Origin: Opitutia bacterium
Lineage (GTDB): Bacteria; Verrucomicrobiota; Verrucomicrobiia; Opitutales; Coraliomargaritaceae
Assembly: GCA_018663485.1 (NCBI GenBank)
Contig: JABJQI010000183.1
Span: forward strand, 1 to 5,880
Length of the DNA stretch: 5,880 bases
Reading direction: 5' to 3'
The first letter of the stretch is position 1. Each line of letters begins with the position of its first letter. Position numbers and translations under genes: made by a program. Under the pieces are notes generated by a model that saw only the letters and a list, made by a program, of their open reading frames with translations, had not been told where the DNA came from and searched no databases. Of this stretch, positions 1-5,880 are shown piece after piece.

Positions 1-689
1 AGATCTGGACGTTCTAAGAGTTTTTCGGCAATCATTTGGAGGGCAACGCTCCGTCGTTGCCGCACGTCAGCCTCACACGGTGGCAACGACGGAGCGTTAC
101 CCTCCAAAGCTAAAATCAAATCACTCAAACCAAGTTCGGCCACAGCGGTTTCCACTGGCATTGCACTGCTTCTACGAATCAGGAACCAAAACAGAGCATA
201 TAAAACGAGAACCACACACAGCGTCAGGCCCAACAAACTCACTTGCTTGGGCAACACGGCCGAACCCGCACCGAGCGCGGCTGCCTCCTGCGACATATCC
301 TCTGCCGCATACGATGCGACGGTGAATTTCAGTGGTAACAATGCCACCTCAGTCGAGACGCCACCTTCAGTCAGTGTTGCGGTGATGCCATCCAGCTCAA
401 ACTCCCCCGCAGTCATTGGCTGTAGAAGCAACAACACACTTTGCACATACTCGCCGCCGACATACTGCACAGGCTTACGGGTATGCGCGACGAAGTGTAA
501 CTGCGAATTCGCAGGCACATGCAGTTCAAACTCTGCATACTCGGCACGACCCATCTCGGCTTGCATCTCGATCACATCGCCCGGGCGATATGTACCTTCG
601 GCTAAACGCAGCGATATATCCGCCGCACCATCAGCAAATGCCAACAACGGCAGCAGCCACCCACACAGAACTATAATAAAACGTCCCAT
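1..689 (-). CDS. BatD-like membrane-anchored exported protein (partial, C terminus beyond window)
   Basis: The reading frame opens with ATG at 689-687 and stays open to the left edge, giving 229 complete codons with no stop; the C terminus is missing. Residues 1-19 form a signal peptide (hydrophobic core FIIVLCGWLLPLLAFA, likely cleaved before Asp20). Residues about 24-125 alternate short beta-strand-like stretches (GTYRPGDVIEMQAEM, then an 'aGeFeLdGI' type segment ending in LLPLKFTV), as in the BatD / oxygen-tolerance beta-sandwich domains. Residues 150-171 are one transmembrane helix followed by RR, so the tail from 172 should be cytoplasmic. Residues 195-218 are encoded by an inverted repeat (separate entry). 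The start lies 3 bases after the DUF58 stop in the same frame, with GGGGG upstream as a poor ribosome site. Position after MoxR and DUF58 supports a Bat-type role. Family membership is inferred from architecture; no catalytic motif is visible. DUF4381 is an alternative for this operon slot, but the N-terminal exported domain argues against it. Confidence 0.75.
   Translation of the reverse strand, partial: MGRFIIVLCGWLLPLLAFADGAADISLRLAEGTYRPGDVIEMQAEMGRAEYAEFELHVPANSQLHFVAHTRKPVQYVGGEYVQSVLLLLQPMTAGEFELDGITATLTEGGVSTEVALLPLKFTVASYAAEDMSQEAAALGAGSAVLPKQVSLLGLTLCVVLVLYALFWFLIRRSSAMPVETAVAELGLSDLILALEGNAPSLPPCEADVRQRRSVALQMIAEKLLERPD
35..108. repeat. Near-perfect 27-bp inverted repeat inside a coding sequence
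   Basis: The left arm is 35-61 and the right arm 82-108, enclosing a 20-base spacer (62-81). Twenty-six of 27 positions pair; the exception, 44/99, becomes a G·U wobble in the minus-strand mRNA, so the transcript can fold into an uninterrupted 27-bp hairpin. There is no T-run after it on either strand, so it does not look like an intrinsic terminator. It lies wholly inside the BatD-like reading frame and encodes residues 195-218 without a stop (core sequence NAPSLPPCEADVRQRRSVA). Long arms, short spacer and a stop-free frame resemble REP-type or Rickettsia-type palindromic elements. Whether copies exist elsewhere in the genome cannot be seen here. Confidence 0.9.
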
Positions 690-692
690 GGT

Positions 693-1562
693 TTAGCCCC
701 CGGTTTCATTGGCTTGACGACTTTGCCGCTCATGAAAAAATCCAGCCAGCGCTTCGACGCAATCGCCGCCCACTGCCAGATCCAATAAATTCACACCCGA
801 CTCCAACATCGCTTGCTTCAGATGCGCACTATGCGCAGACGTGTCGCTACCGCCACGCCCTAAATCCACAATGCGCTGCTCATCGGTCTCCGAGTCCTGC
901 ATACGCACCAGCCCCGACACCTTTGGGTCGAGCAAATGCGCATCGCTCAGATTGATGGCGTTGATGTCATGGCGAAAAGCCAAGGCCTGCAACTCTTGCA
1001 CATAATCCTCCGTCATGAAATCGGACACCACAAACGCGATCGAATGCTTGCGCGCCATATGCCCAAAGCGGCCCAGCATTTCGGTAAAATCCGTGCCACG
1101 CCCCTGTGGTTTGAAATGCATCAACTCATCCATGATACGCATCGCATGACAGCGCCCCTTGCTCGGCGGCACAATTTGCTCGATACGATCTGAAAATAGG
1201 ATCAGTCCGATACGGTCGTGGTTTTTAACCGCAGCTAAGGTCAGCAACGCGCAGACCTCGGCCATCGTTTTGCGCTTCTTACCATCGGCATCGTGCAGCA
1301 TCGAAGCCGAGACATCGACCAACAGGTAGATAAATTGCTCACGCTCCTCAATGTAGCGTTTAATATAAGGCTCACCCATGCGCGCAGTGACCTTCCAGTC
1401 CATGGTGCGCACATCATCGCCTGGCTGATACGGGCGCACATCCTCAAACTCCACACCGCGTCCTTTAAACACAGAGCGATACTCACCAGCCAGCAAGTGC
1501 TCCACCGGACGGCGGCACTTCAGCTCCAGCAAATTCAGCTGACTCTCTAGTTCACTAAGCAC
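693..1562 (-). CDS. DUF58 domain protein with VWA-like metal site
   Basis: This is a 289-residue soluble protein with no signal peptide or membrane helix. Residues 34-61 carry the DUF58 signature: GRGVEFEDVRPYQPGDDVRTMDW followed by AR, then an ER pair at 73-74. The following fold is von Willebrand A-like, with a MIDAS-type D83-V-S85-A-S87, a T157-D158 (GRGTDF) and D181 (VVSDF), so divalent metal binding is likely intact. DUF58 proteins are encoded with MoxR ATPases and are thought to be their direct partners in chaperone-like or metal/cofactor assembly complexes. The start is GTG (1562-1560), nine bases after the MoxR stop; an in-frame TAA at 1574-1572 blocks any further N-terminal extension. 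The length fits the family. The Shine-Dalgarno signal is weak, consistent with translational coupling to the upstream gene. The substrate is unknown. Confidence 0.93.
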   Translation of the reverse strand: MLSELESQLNLLELKCRRPVEHLLAGEYRSVFKGRGVEFEDVRPYQPGDDVRTMDWKVTARMGEPYIKRYIEEREQFIYLLVDVSASMLHDADGKKRKTMAEVCALLTLAAVKNHDRIGLILFSDRIEQIVPPSKGRCHAMRIMDELMHFKPQGRGTDFTEMLGRFGHMARKHSIAFVVSDFMTEDYVQELQALAFRHDINAINLSDAHLLDPKVSGLVRMQDSETDEQRIVDLGRGGSDTSAHSAHLKQAMLESGVNLLDLAVGGDCVEALAGFFHERQSRQANETGG

Positions 1563-1571
1563 GGTGCAAGA

Positions 1572-2546
1572 TTACTCAGAGACAGGCACCTTCGCGAGGA
1601 TCTGGTCGAGTAAATCATCCGAAGTAATCGACTCCGCCTCAGCACGATACGAAATCGCCATACGGTGGCGCAGCAGATCGTGCGCGACATCCTTCACATC
1701 TTGAGGGATCACATAGTCACGCTGCTGCATCAGCGCATGCCCACGAGCGGCCAACGACAGATAAATCGAAGCACGCGGCGAAGCACCAAAGCGCAAGTAG
1801 CGGCCGAGATCCAAATCATACTTCTCTGGGTGACGGGTGGCATCCACTAGACGTAAAATATAGCGCTCCACTTTTTCATCAATGAAGACAGTCTCCATCG
1901 TCGCGCGCATCTCCATCAATTCCTCAATCGTCAGTACTGGCTCAATTTCCAGCATCGGCGCGGTCTGTGCCATGCGCTGCATCACGATCAACTCTTCATC
2001 CATCGACGGGTAGCCGACCTTGAGCTTAAACATAAAGCGATCCACCTGCGCCTCAGGTAGCGAATAGGTGCCCTCCTGCTCAATCGGATTTTGCGTCGCT
2101 AGCACTAAAAATGGCTTTGGCAGGTCATAGCTCTCTTTGCCCAGCGTCACCTGCTTCTCTTGCATCGCCTCGAGCAAGGCGCTCTGCACCTTAGCTGGCG
2201 CACGGTTGATTTCGTCCGCGAGCAGTAGATTGGTAAAGATCGGGCCCTTCTCGGCAGTAAAAGTATGCGCACGCGGGTCATAGACCAGGGTGCCGGTCAA
2301 ATCACCCGGCAACAGGTCTGGCGTAAACTGAATGCGGCTGAACTGCGCATGAATCGCCTTTGCCAAACTATTGACCGTCAATGTCTTTGCAACCCCTGGG
2401 ACACCTTCAAGGAGAACGTGACCATTACAAAGCAACGCCAACAACAAGCGCTCTACCAAATTCTCTTGGCCGACCACAACCTGGCCGACGCGCTCTCGCA
2501 CGGTTTGCAGCGTCGCACTGCTGGATTTAAACTTTTGATTCGTCAT
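1572..2546 (-). CDS. moxR: MoxR-family AAA+ ATPase
   Basis: The protein has 324 residues from the ATG at 2546-2544. Numbered from that ATG, it has Walker A GVPGVAKT (48-55), Walker B LLLADEIN (107-114, D111/E112), sensor 1 in ATQNP (N153), the EAQVDRF arginine-finger motif (R170), and a C-terminal helical lid with GASPRAS (sensor 2). All catalytic residues are present, so it should be an active hexameric ATPase in the cytoplasm. MoxR proteins work with VWA-type partners as chaperones for enzyme activation, cofactor insertion or envelope stress; the DUF58 gene directly downstream is the expected partner. An in-frame GTG at 2570 would add eight residues (LFLPTD-type, poorly conserved-looking); neither start has a clear ribosome site, and I prefer ATG because typical members begin shortly before the VVVGQE segment. 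It is the first gene of the operon, behind a candidate promoter. Confidence 0.96.
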   Translation of the reverse strand: MTNQKFKSSSATLQTVRERVGQVVVGQENLVERLLLALLCNGHVLLEGVPGVAKTLTVNSLAKAIHAQFSRIQFTPDLLPGDLTGTLVYDPRAHTFTAEKGPIFTNLLLADEINRAPAKVQSALLEAMQEKQVTLGKESYDLPKPFLVLATQNPIEQEGTYSLPEAQVDRFMFKLKVGYPSMDEELIVMQRMAQTAPMLEIEPVLTIEELMEMRATMETVFIDEKVERYILRLVDATRHPEKYDLDLGRYLRFGASPRASIYLSLAARGHALMQQRDYVIPQDVKDVAHDLLRHRMAISYRAEAESITSDDLLDQILAKVPVSE

Positions 2547-2590
2547 GGGATCTGTCGGTAAAAATAACACTGCTACAAAGTAAACTTCAC

Positions 2591-2618
2591 ATATTTAAGC
2601 GTCAGCTGGTACTGTCAA
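2591..2618 (-). promoter_or_regulatory. Candidate sigma-70-type promoter for the MoxR/DUF58 operon
   Basis: On the minus strand a perfect TTGACA (2618-2613) is followed, after 15-16 bases, by the AT-rich TTAAATAT (2598-2591), in which TAAATA or AAATAT can serve as -10 box with three consensus matches. Transcription would begin near 2580-2585, upstream of both possible MoxR starts. The -35 is strong and the -10 mediocre. No experimental support. Confidence 0.45.
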
Positions 2619-2810
2619 TAATCGCTTCGATATGACCACAAGTTGGCATAATCGACTAGCGAGTGAATTCCACTCGAGCAAACGCATCGTCCACGATTTC
2701 TCAGCATGATGTAGACAGGCTGTCACGCAAGCTCCACTGCAACCGACTAAAAGTGCTGCTGCTAGCAGCTAACACGACCTATGCTGGTCTTTTTTGTCCG
2801 TTACGGATTT

Positions 2811-2841
2811 TTTCCACTTGCTAGAATATGCCTCTTATAAA
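2811..2841 (+). promoter_or_regulatory. Weak candidate promoter for the DUF1592-type gene
   Basis: TTTCCA (2811-2816, four of six -35 matches) and TATAAA (2836-2841, five of six -10 matches) are 19 bases apart, longer than ideal. The -10 lies about 45 bases before the start codon. TTGCTA at 2818-2823 is a better -35 sequence but only 12 bases from the -10. The call rests mainly on the -10 box and the position in the divergent gap. Confidence 0.3.
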
Positions 2842-2885
2842 GAGTATCTCATAACCTTTTTGCATTCAACCCGAAGCATATCTTC

Positions 2886-5822
2886 ATGTCACCCGGTAAA
2901 ACGTCGTTATTATTAACACTCGCACTCGTTTCGGGCGTCGGGGCTTATGTGTATTGGACGATTCAAACTACACCCAGTGCACCGTTGAAACCAATCACTG
3001 TGCCGGTCATTGAGCCCGTGATCATTGAAGAGCCTCCGCCAGCAGTCGTTGCCCCTACCGCCCCACTGCAGCACTCACCATTTTTACAATCGGAACTTGA
3101 GCCCTTTCTCGAGGCAAACTGCATCGCCTGCCATGGCCCAGACAAGCAAAAGGGCAAGGTTCGCTTTGACAGTGCCTCATGGGACTTGGATAAGCGCGAT
3201 TCGATTGAATTTTGGTCGGAGGTGCTGATTGTATTAGAAGACGGTGAAATGCCCCCAGAAGAAGAACCCAGGCCTGATACCGCTCAATTAGCCGCCTTTA
3301 TCAGTTCATTAAAGGACGAACTGCAAGATGCCGCAAAGTTAGTCGCAGACCAGAGCGACTCATTGCAACAGGAGCCTGACTCGCTGGTCGAGGGCACAGC
3401 TCTCTCGCAAGAAATTATTCAGCCATTCCTAGAGCAACATTGCATGCAGTGCCATGGCTCAGAAAAGCAAAAAGGTCAGTTGCGATTCGATCAAGTGCAC
3501 TGGGAAATTACCACCAACGATGCCGCTCAACGCTGGCAGGATGTACTGGATGTTTTGAACGGTGGTGAAATGCCACCGGAAGATGAGCCTCAACCATCGA
3601 ACCAGGAATTAATCGACGTGCTGGATTCATTGACTCGCTCATTGGTTGATGCGCGCAAGCGATTAACCGCAAATGGCGGAGAAATCACCATGCGCCGACT
3701 CAATCAGCGTGAATATGCCAATACCATTCGTGATTTATTCGGCTTTGAGATCTCACCGCACATGATCCCTCCAGACGCTGAAGCAGACTCATTTGATACG
3801 GTGGGTGAAGAGCAGTTCTTTAGCGCCAATGATTTCGATAAGTATTTCGAACTTGGCAAAAAAATTGTGGAACAAGGATTTAAGTGGTCAGGCCGACCGC
3901 TAGCTAAAAATACCACCAAACGAATAGAGCCAGAGAACCCGCATACCGCAAAACTTCGCGGAAAAGTGGCCGAATTTGTGCGTAAGAAGCAGATGCTGGA
4001 TGCAGGTAAAACCTGGCAAGAAATCGGATTTCAAGATGCCGGAGATATGAAGATCTACTTTAGACAGCGCTTCGATTATGATAAGCCTGTCAAGTATCTG
4101 AAATATCCGTTGGTAGATAAGGCGTTTTATTTTGCCGATGTTCGGAATCCTGCACGTATCGGTGTGAACTTTGGACGCAACCCGGACATTCGCGCCAGTT
4201 ACCGTATTCGCATCAATGGCGGTGCGGTCGAGGGAGCGCCAGAAGTGCGAAAATATTTAAAACTGGAATCTGTTGATGGCGTTGTCGGCATTTTCAAACT
4301 CGACGGCACCGACAGCCAGCCAAATGAAGTCGAACTATTAAACAGGCTTCGCTTTGGAGATGATAGTCACAACTTAACCATCTATGAGAATAGGCCTGAT
4401 ATCAACGGTGGGGTCTCCAAATACATCAAGCTGGTGGATAAACCCGGGGCTTGGGCCGCCGTTTGGGTCGATTGGCTCGAAATCGAGGGGCCATTCTACC
4501 GACAACAAACCAATTTCTTCGGTGAACTGATCAATGCTAAAGATGGTGCATCGCGCTACAGCAGTTCATTGAATTCAGATGACAATGCACGGGAGTTCAT
4601 CGAGCGATTCGCCTACCAAGCATTTCGCCATAAGCAACCTGAACCGGCATACATTGATAGCCTAATGGCATTTTTTGAGGAGAATCGGGCGAACGGGCAA
4701 AACTTCAACCAAGCAATGGGTGAGGCAATCGCGGTCGTTTTGGCCTCCCCTAGTTTTCTATATTTAGAAGAAGTGGGATCAGGCCCCAAGGACCGCCAGT
4801 TGAGTGATCGAGAGTTTGCAGTCAGGCTGGCATATTTCCTCTGGAGCAGTCTCCCAGACGAGGAGCTGTATCGGTTTGCTGAAAATGGATCCCTGTCCGA
4901 CCCCAAGGCAGTTAAAGGTCAAGTCAATCGCATGCTGGCGGATTGGAGATCGGAAGCATTTTACGAAGGTTTCTCCAGCCAATGGGGTGACTTAGACCGC
5001 TACCAAGCAATCACGGTCGATGAAAACCAATATTATCTGTTTAATTCGGGTGTACGCTATTCTGCCTACCGCGAAGTCATCGAATTTTATAAAACTTTAG
5101 TGAGCGAAGATCTGCCGATTACGAATTTAATTGATTCAGAGTTTATCGTGGCTAACTCGCTGCTGGCTGACTATTATGACATACCGCTCACTCGCTCAGA
5201 TGACCCGAATGCCTTTCAAAAGATTGCATTGGACTGGAACTCCCCGCGCGGCGGCTTACTCGGCCAAAGCGCATTTCTGACAATGGGTTCAAATGGCGAG
5301 CGCACCTCACCTGTCATTCGCGGCGCCATGATTCTTGAGAAATTACTCAATGATAAGCCCGCGCCGCCACCGCCCAATGTCCCCGAACTTAGCAGTGCAT
5401 CCAAGCAGCCACTGACCAATCGCGAAATGGTCCAACGACACCAATCTCAAGCAGCCTGCGCATCTTGCCACAGCCGGATGGATCCGTTGGGATTTGGGCT
5501 AGAGGTTTTTGATACTGTTGGCCGCTGGCGCGATACGGAAACAGTCGGCAAAGATGATATTCATATCCAAGAAAGCGGCAAATTAGTGAGTGGCATGATT
5601 TACCGTGACCTCGATCATTTAAAGGCCCTACTTAAAACCCAAAAACACAAGTTGGCCAAGGAGATGATCGAATCGATGAGCGCCTACGGCCTTGGTCGCA
5701 CGATGGAGTTCTCTGATGAGGAAGCGATACTGGCGATGGTGACCCGTTCTCAGTATACTAATTACCGTATGCGTGATATGATACACATTATTACTACACA
5801 CCCACTGTTCAAATCCAAGTAA
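2886..5822 (+). CDS. Exported multihaem cytochrome-type DUF1592 protein with duplicated N-terminal cytochrome module
   Basis: This is a 978-residue protein. Residues 7-26 are a hydrophobic signal/anchor, followed by a Pro/Val-rich linker to about 65. Two planctomycete-type cytochrome c modules follow: C79-I-A-C82-H83 with M122 in GEMPPEEEP, and C186-M-Q-C189-H190 with M229 in GEMPPEDEP; the Met residues are plausible distal haem ligands. Next come a DUF1587-like segment (MRRLNQREYANTIRDLFG, 269-286), a beta-rich middle region ending in VDWLEIEGP (528-536), DUF1595-like FIERFAYQAFR (571-581), DUF1592-like LSDREFAVRLAYFLWSSLPD (639-658), DUF1588-like ERTSPVIRGAMILEKLL (805-821) with C858-A-S-C861-H862 and RMDPLGFGLEVFD (864-876), and DUF1585-like AYGLGRTMEF (933-942). 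Three c-type haem sites imply periplasmic or envelope location. The biochemical role of the family is not established. ATG at 2886 has a weak GAAG nine bases upstream. It is followed after 12 bases by a DUF1552-type gene, its usual partner. Confidence 0.93.
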   Translation: MSPGKTSLLLTLALVSGVGAYVYWTIQTTPSAPLKPITVPVIEPVIIEEPPPAVVAPTAPLQHSPFLQSELEPFLEANCIACHGPDKQKGKVRFDSASWDLDKRDSIEFWSEVLIVLEDGEMPPEEEPRPDTAQLAAFISSLKDELQDAAKLVADQSDSLQQEPDSLVEGTALSQEIIQPFLEQHCMQCHGSEKQKGQLRFDQVHWEITTNDAAQRWQDVLDVLNGGEMPPEDEPQPSNQELIDVLDSLTRSLVDARKRLTANGGEITMRRLNQREYANTIRDLFGFEISPHMIPPDAEADSFDTVGEEQFFSANDFDKYFELGKKIVEQGFKWSGRPLAKNTTKRIEPENPHTAKLRGKVAEFVRKKQMLDAGKTWQEIGFQDAGDMKIYFRQRFDYDKPVKYLKYPLVDKAFYFADVRNPARIGVNFGRNPDIRASYRIRINGGAVEGAPEVRKYLKLESVDGVVGIFKLDGTDSQPNEVELLNRLRFGDDSHNLTIYENRPDINGGVSKYIKLVDKPGAWAAVWVDWLEIEGPFYRQQTNFFGELINAKDGASRYSSSLNSDDNAREFIERFAYQAFRHKQPEPAYIDSLMAFFEENRANGQNFNQAMGEAIAVVLASPSFLYLEEVGSGPKDRQLSDREFAVRLAYFLWSSLPDEELYRFAENGSLSDPKAVKGQVNRMLADWRSEAFYEGFSSQWGDLDRYQAITVDENQYYLFNSGVRYSAYREVIEFYKTLVSEDLPITNLIDSEFIVANSLLADYYDIPLTRSDDPNAFQKIALDWNSPRGGLLGQSAFLTMGSNGERTSPVIRGAMILEKLLNDKPAPPPPNVPELSSASKQPLTNREMVQRHQSQAACASCHSRMDPLGFGLEVFDTVGRWRDTETVGKDDIHIQESGKLVSGMIYRDLDHLKALLKTQKHKLAKEMIESMSAYGLGRTMEFSDEEAILAMVTRSQYTNYRMRDMIHIITTHPLFKSK
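3096..3596 (+). repeat. Tandem intragenic duplication of a cytochrome c module (107-residue period)
   Basis: Residues 71-130 and 178-237 of the DUF1592-type protein align without a gap at an exact offset of 107 residues. By my count 31 of 60 positions are identical, including PFLE, CxxCHG, KQKG, RFD, a Trp, another Trp, VL.VL and GEMPPE.EP. The DNA copies have diverged, so the duplication is not recent. The connecting stretch (about 140-172) is charged and Gln/Asp-rich, like a flexible linker. Confidence 0.9.
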
Positions 5823-5834
5823 GCCCCGACTATC

Positions 5835-5880
5835 ATGAGCCAATTTAAAACTAACCCCATCACTCGTCGTTCTTTCCTTA
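5835..5880 (+). CDS. Start of a Tat-exported protein, probably DUF1552 family (partial)
   Basis: Only 15 codons are visible (MSQFKTNPITRRSFL) before the window ends. RRSFL is a twin-arginine (Tat) signal motif preceded by a short polar stretch, as in DUF1552 proteins. These are commonly encoded directly after DUF1592-type cytochrome proteins in Verrucomicrobiota and Planctomycetota. The ATG lies 12 bases after the upstream TAA with no obvious ribosome site, suggesting co-transcription and translational coupling. The Tat motif is seen directly; the family is inferred from context. A different Tat substrate, such as a DUF1501 protein, is possible. Confidence 0.75.
   Translation, partial: MSQFKTNPITRRSFL

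Larger units (their letters stand above)
2571..2885. other. Divergent intergenic region with short dyads, no gene
   Basis: About 315 bases separate the leftward MoxR operon from the rightward cytochrome-type gene. Besides the two promoter candidates it holds three small dyad symmetries: CGAGTG-AATTC-CACTCG (2660-2676), GACAG-G-CTGTC (2714-2724) and the perfect 12-base palindrome GCTGCTAGCAGC (2758-2769). These are of the size of operator half-site pairs but none is clearly a known binding site. A weak TCCG-TTA-CGGA stem followed by six T (2797-2813) precedes the rightward gene. The longest open frame I noted (2632-2709, 25 codons) has no ribosome site. I see no tRNA or riboswitch. Confidence 0.5.

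Noticed and set aside
35..108. Intrinsic terminator
   Set aside because: The stem is long but lacks a following T-run on both strands and lies inside an open reading frame that continues.
80..325. 81-codon plus-strand frame starting inside the inverted repeat
   Set aside because: Its first codons are simply the palindrome read on the opposite strand, and the rest is antisense to the BatD-like gene.
247..696. 149-codon open frame on the plus strand
   Set aside because: It lies antisense to the BatD-like gene, which has a signal peptide, a transmembrane helix and operon context. The plus-strand peptide is Ser/Asn/Ala-rich with no recognisable domain.
2547..2570. GTG start eight codons upstream of the chosen MoxR start
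   Set aside because: It has no clear ribosome site and the extra residues do not look conserved. It cannot be excluded, because the candidate promoter would allow it.
2632..2709. 25-codon open frame in the divergent intergenic region
   Set aside because: It has no ribosome-binding site, is very short, and its peptide (MTTSWHNRLASEFHSSKRIV...) matches nothing I recognise.
2797..2813. Terminator or attenuator (TCCG-TTA-CGGA then six T)
   Set aside because: A four-base-pair stem is too weak, and it lies upstream of or at the likely promoter of the rightward gene.
5628..5843. 71-codon minus-strand frame overlapping the end of the cytochrome-type gene
   Set aside because: It is a shadow of the DUF1585-like region and of the start of the next gene on the plus strand.

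Overview
The window looks like a chromosomal segment from a Verrucomicrobiota/Planctomycetota-type bacterium. My best guess is a marine Opitutae-like verrucomicrobium. The reason is the large multidomain protein with 'planctomycete-type' cytochrome c and DUF1587/1595/1592/1588/1585 segments, followed by the first codons of a Tat-exported partner of the DUF1552 kind; this pair is characteristic of those phyla. Taxonomy is inferred from family content only, since there is no rRNA or other marker here.

Left part, minus strand (positions 1 to about 2570): a tightly packed operon read right to left. It contains a MoxR-type AAA+ ATPase, then a DUF58 protein with a von Willebrand-like metal site, then a signal-peptide-bearing, membrane-anchored BatD-like protein that runs off the window's left edge. 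Gaps are 9 and 3 bases, and all three genes lie in the same reading frame, separated by TAA stops. A good -35 box (TTGACA) with an AT-rich -10 region lies upstream of the ATPase. Near the left edge, the third gene contains a near-perfect 27-base inverted repeat (35-61 / 82-108) that is translated in frame. This is the most unusual feature of the window.

Middle (2571-2885): a divergent intergenic region of about 315 bases with the two outward promoters, several short dyad symmetries and no convincing gene.

Right part, plus strand (2886-5880): a 978-residue exported protein with two tandem c-type cytochrome modules repeated at an exact 107-residue spacing, plus a third CxxCH near the C terminus. 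Twelve bases later comes the start of a second gene whose visible 15 residues end in a twin-arginine RRSFL motif.

Functionally, the left operon resembles the MoxR/DUF58/Bat systems, in which an AAA+ ATPase and VWA-type partners are thought to act as a chaperone or assembly system for envelope or cofactor-bearing proteins. The right operon encodes envelope haem proteins of unknown physiological role. That the two divergent units cooperate is a hypothesis suggested only by their adjacency. I saw no tRNA, rRNA, CRISPR array, transposase or integrase.
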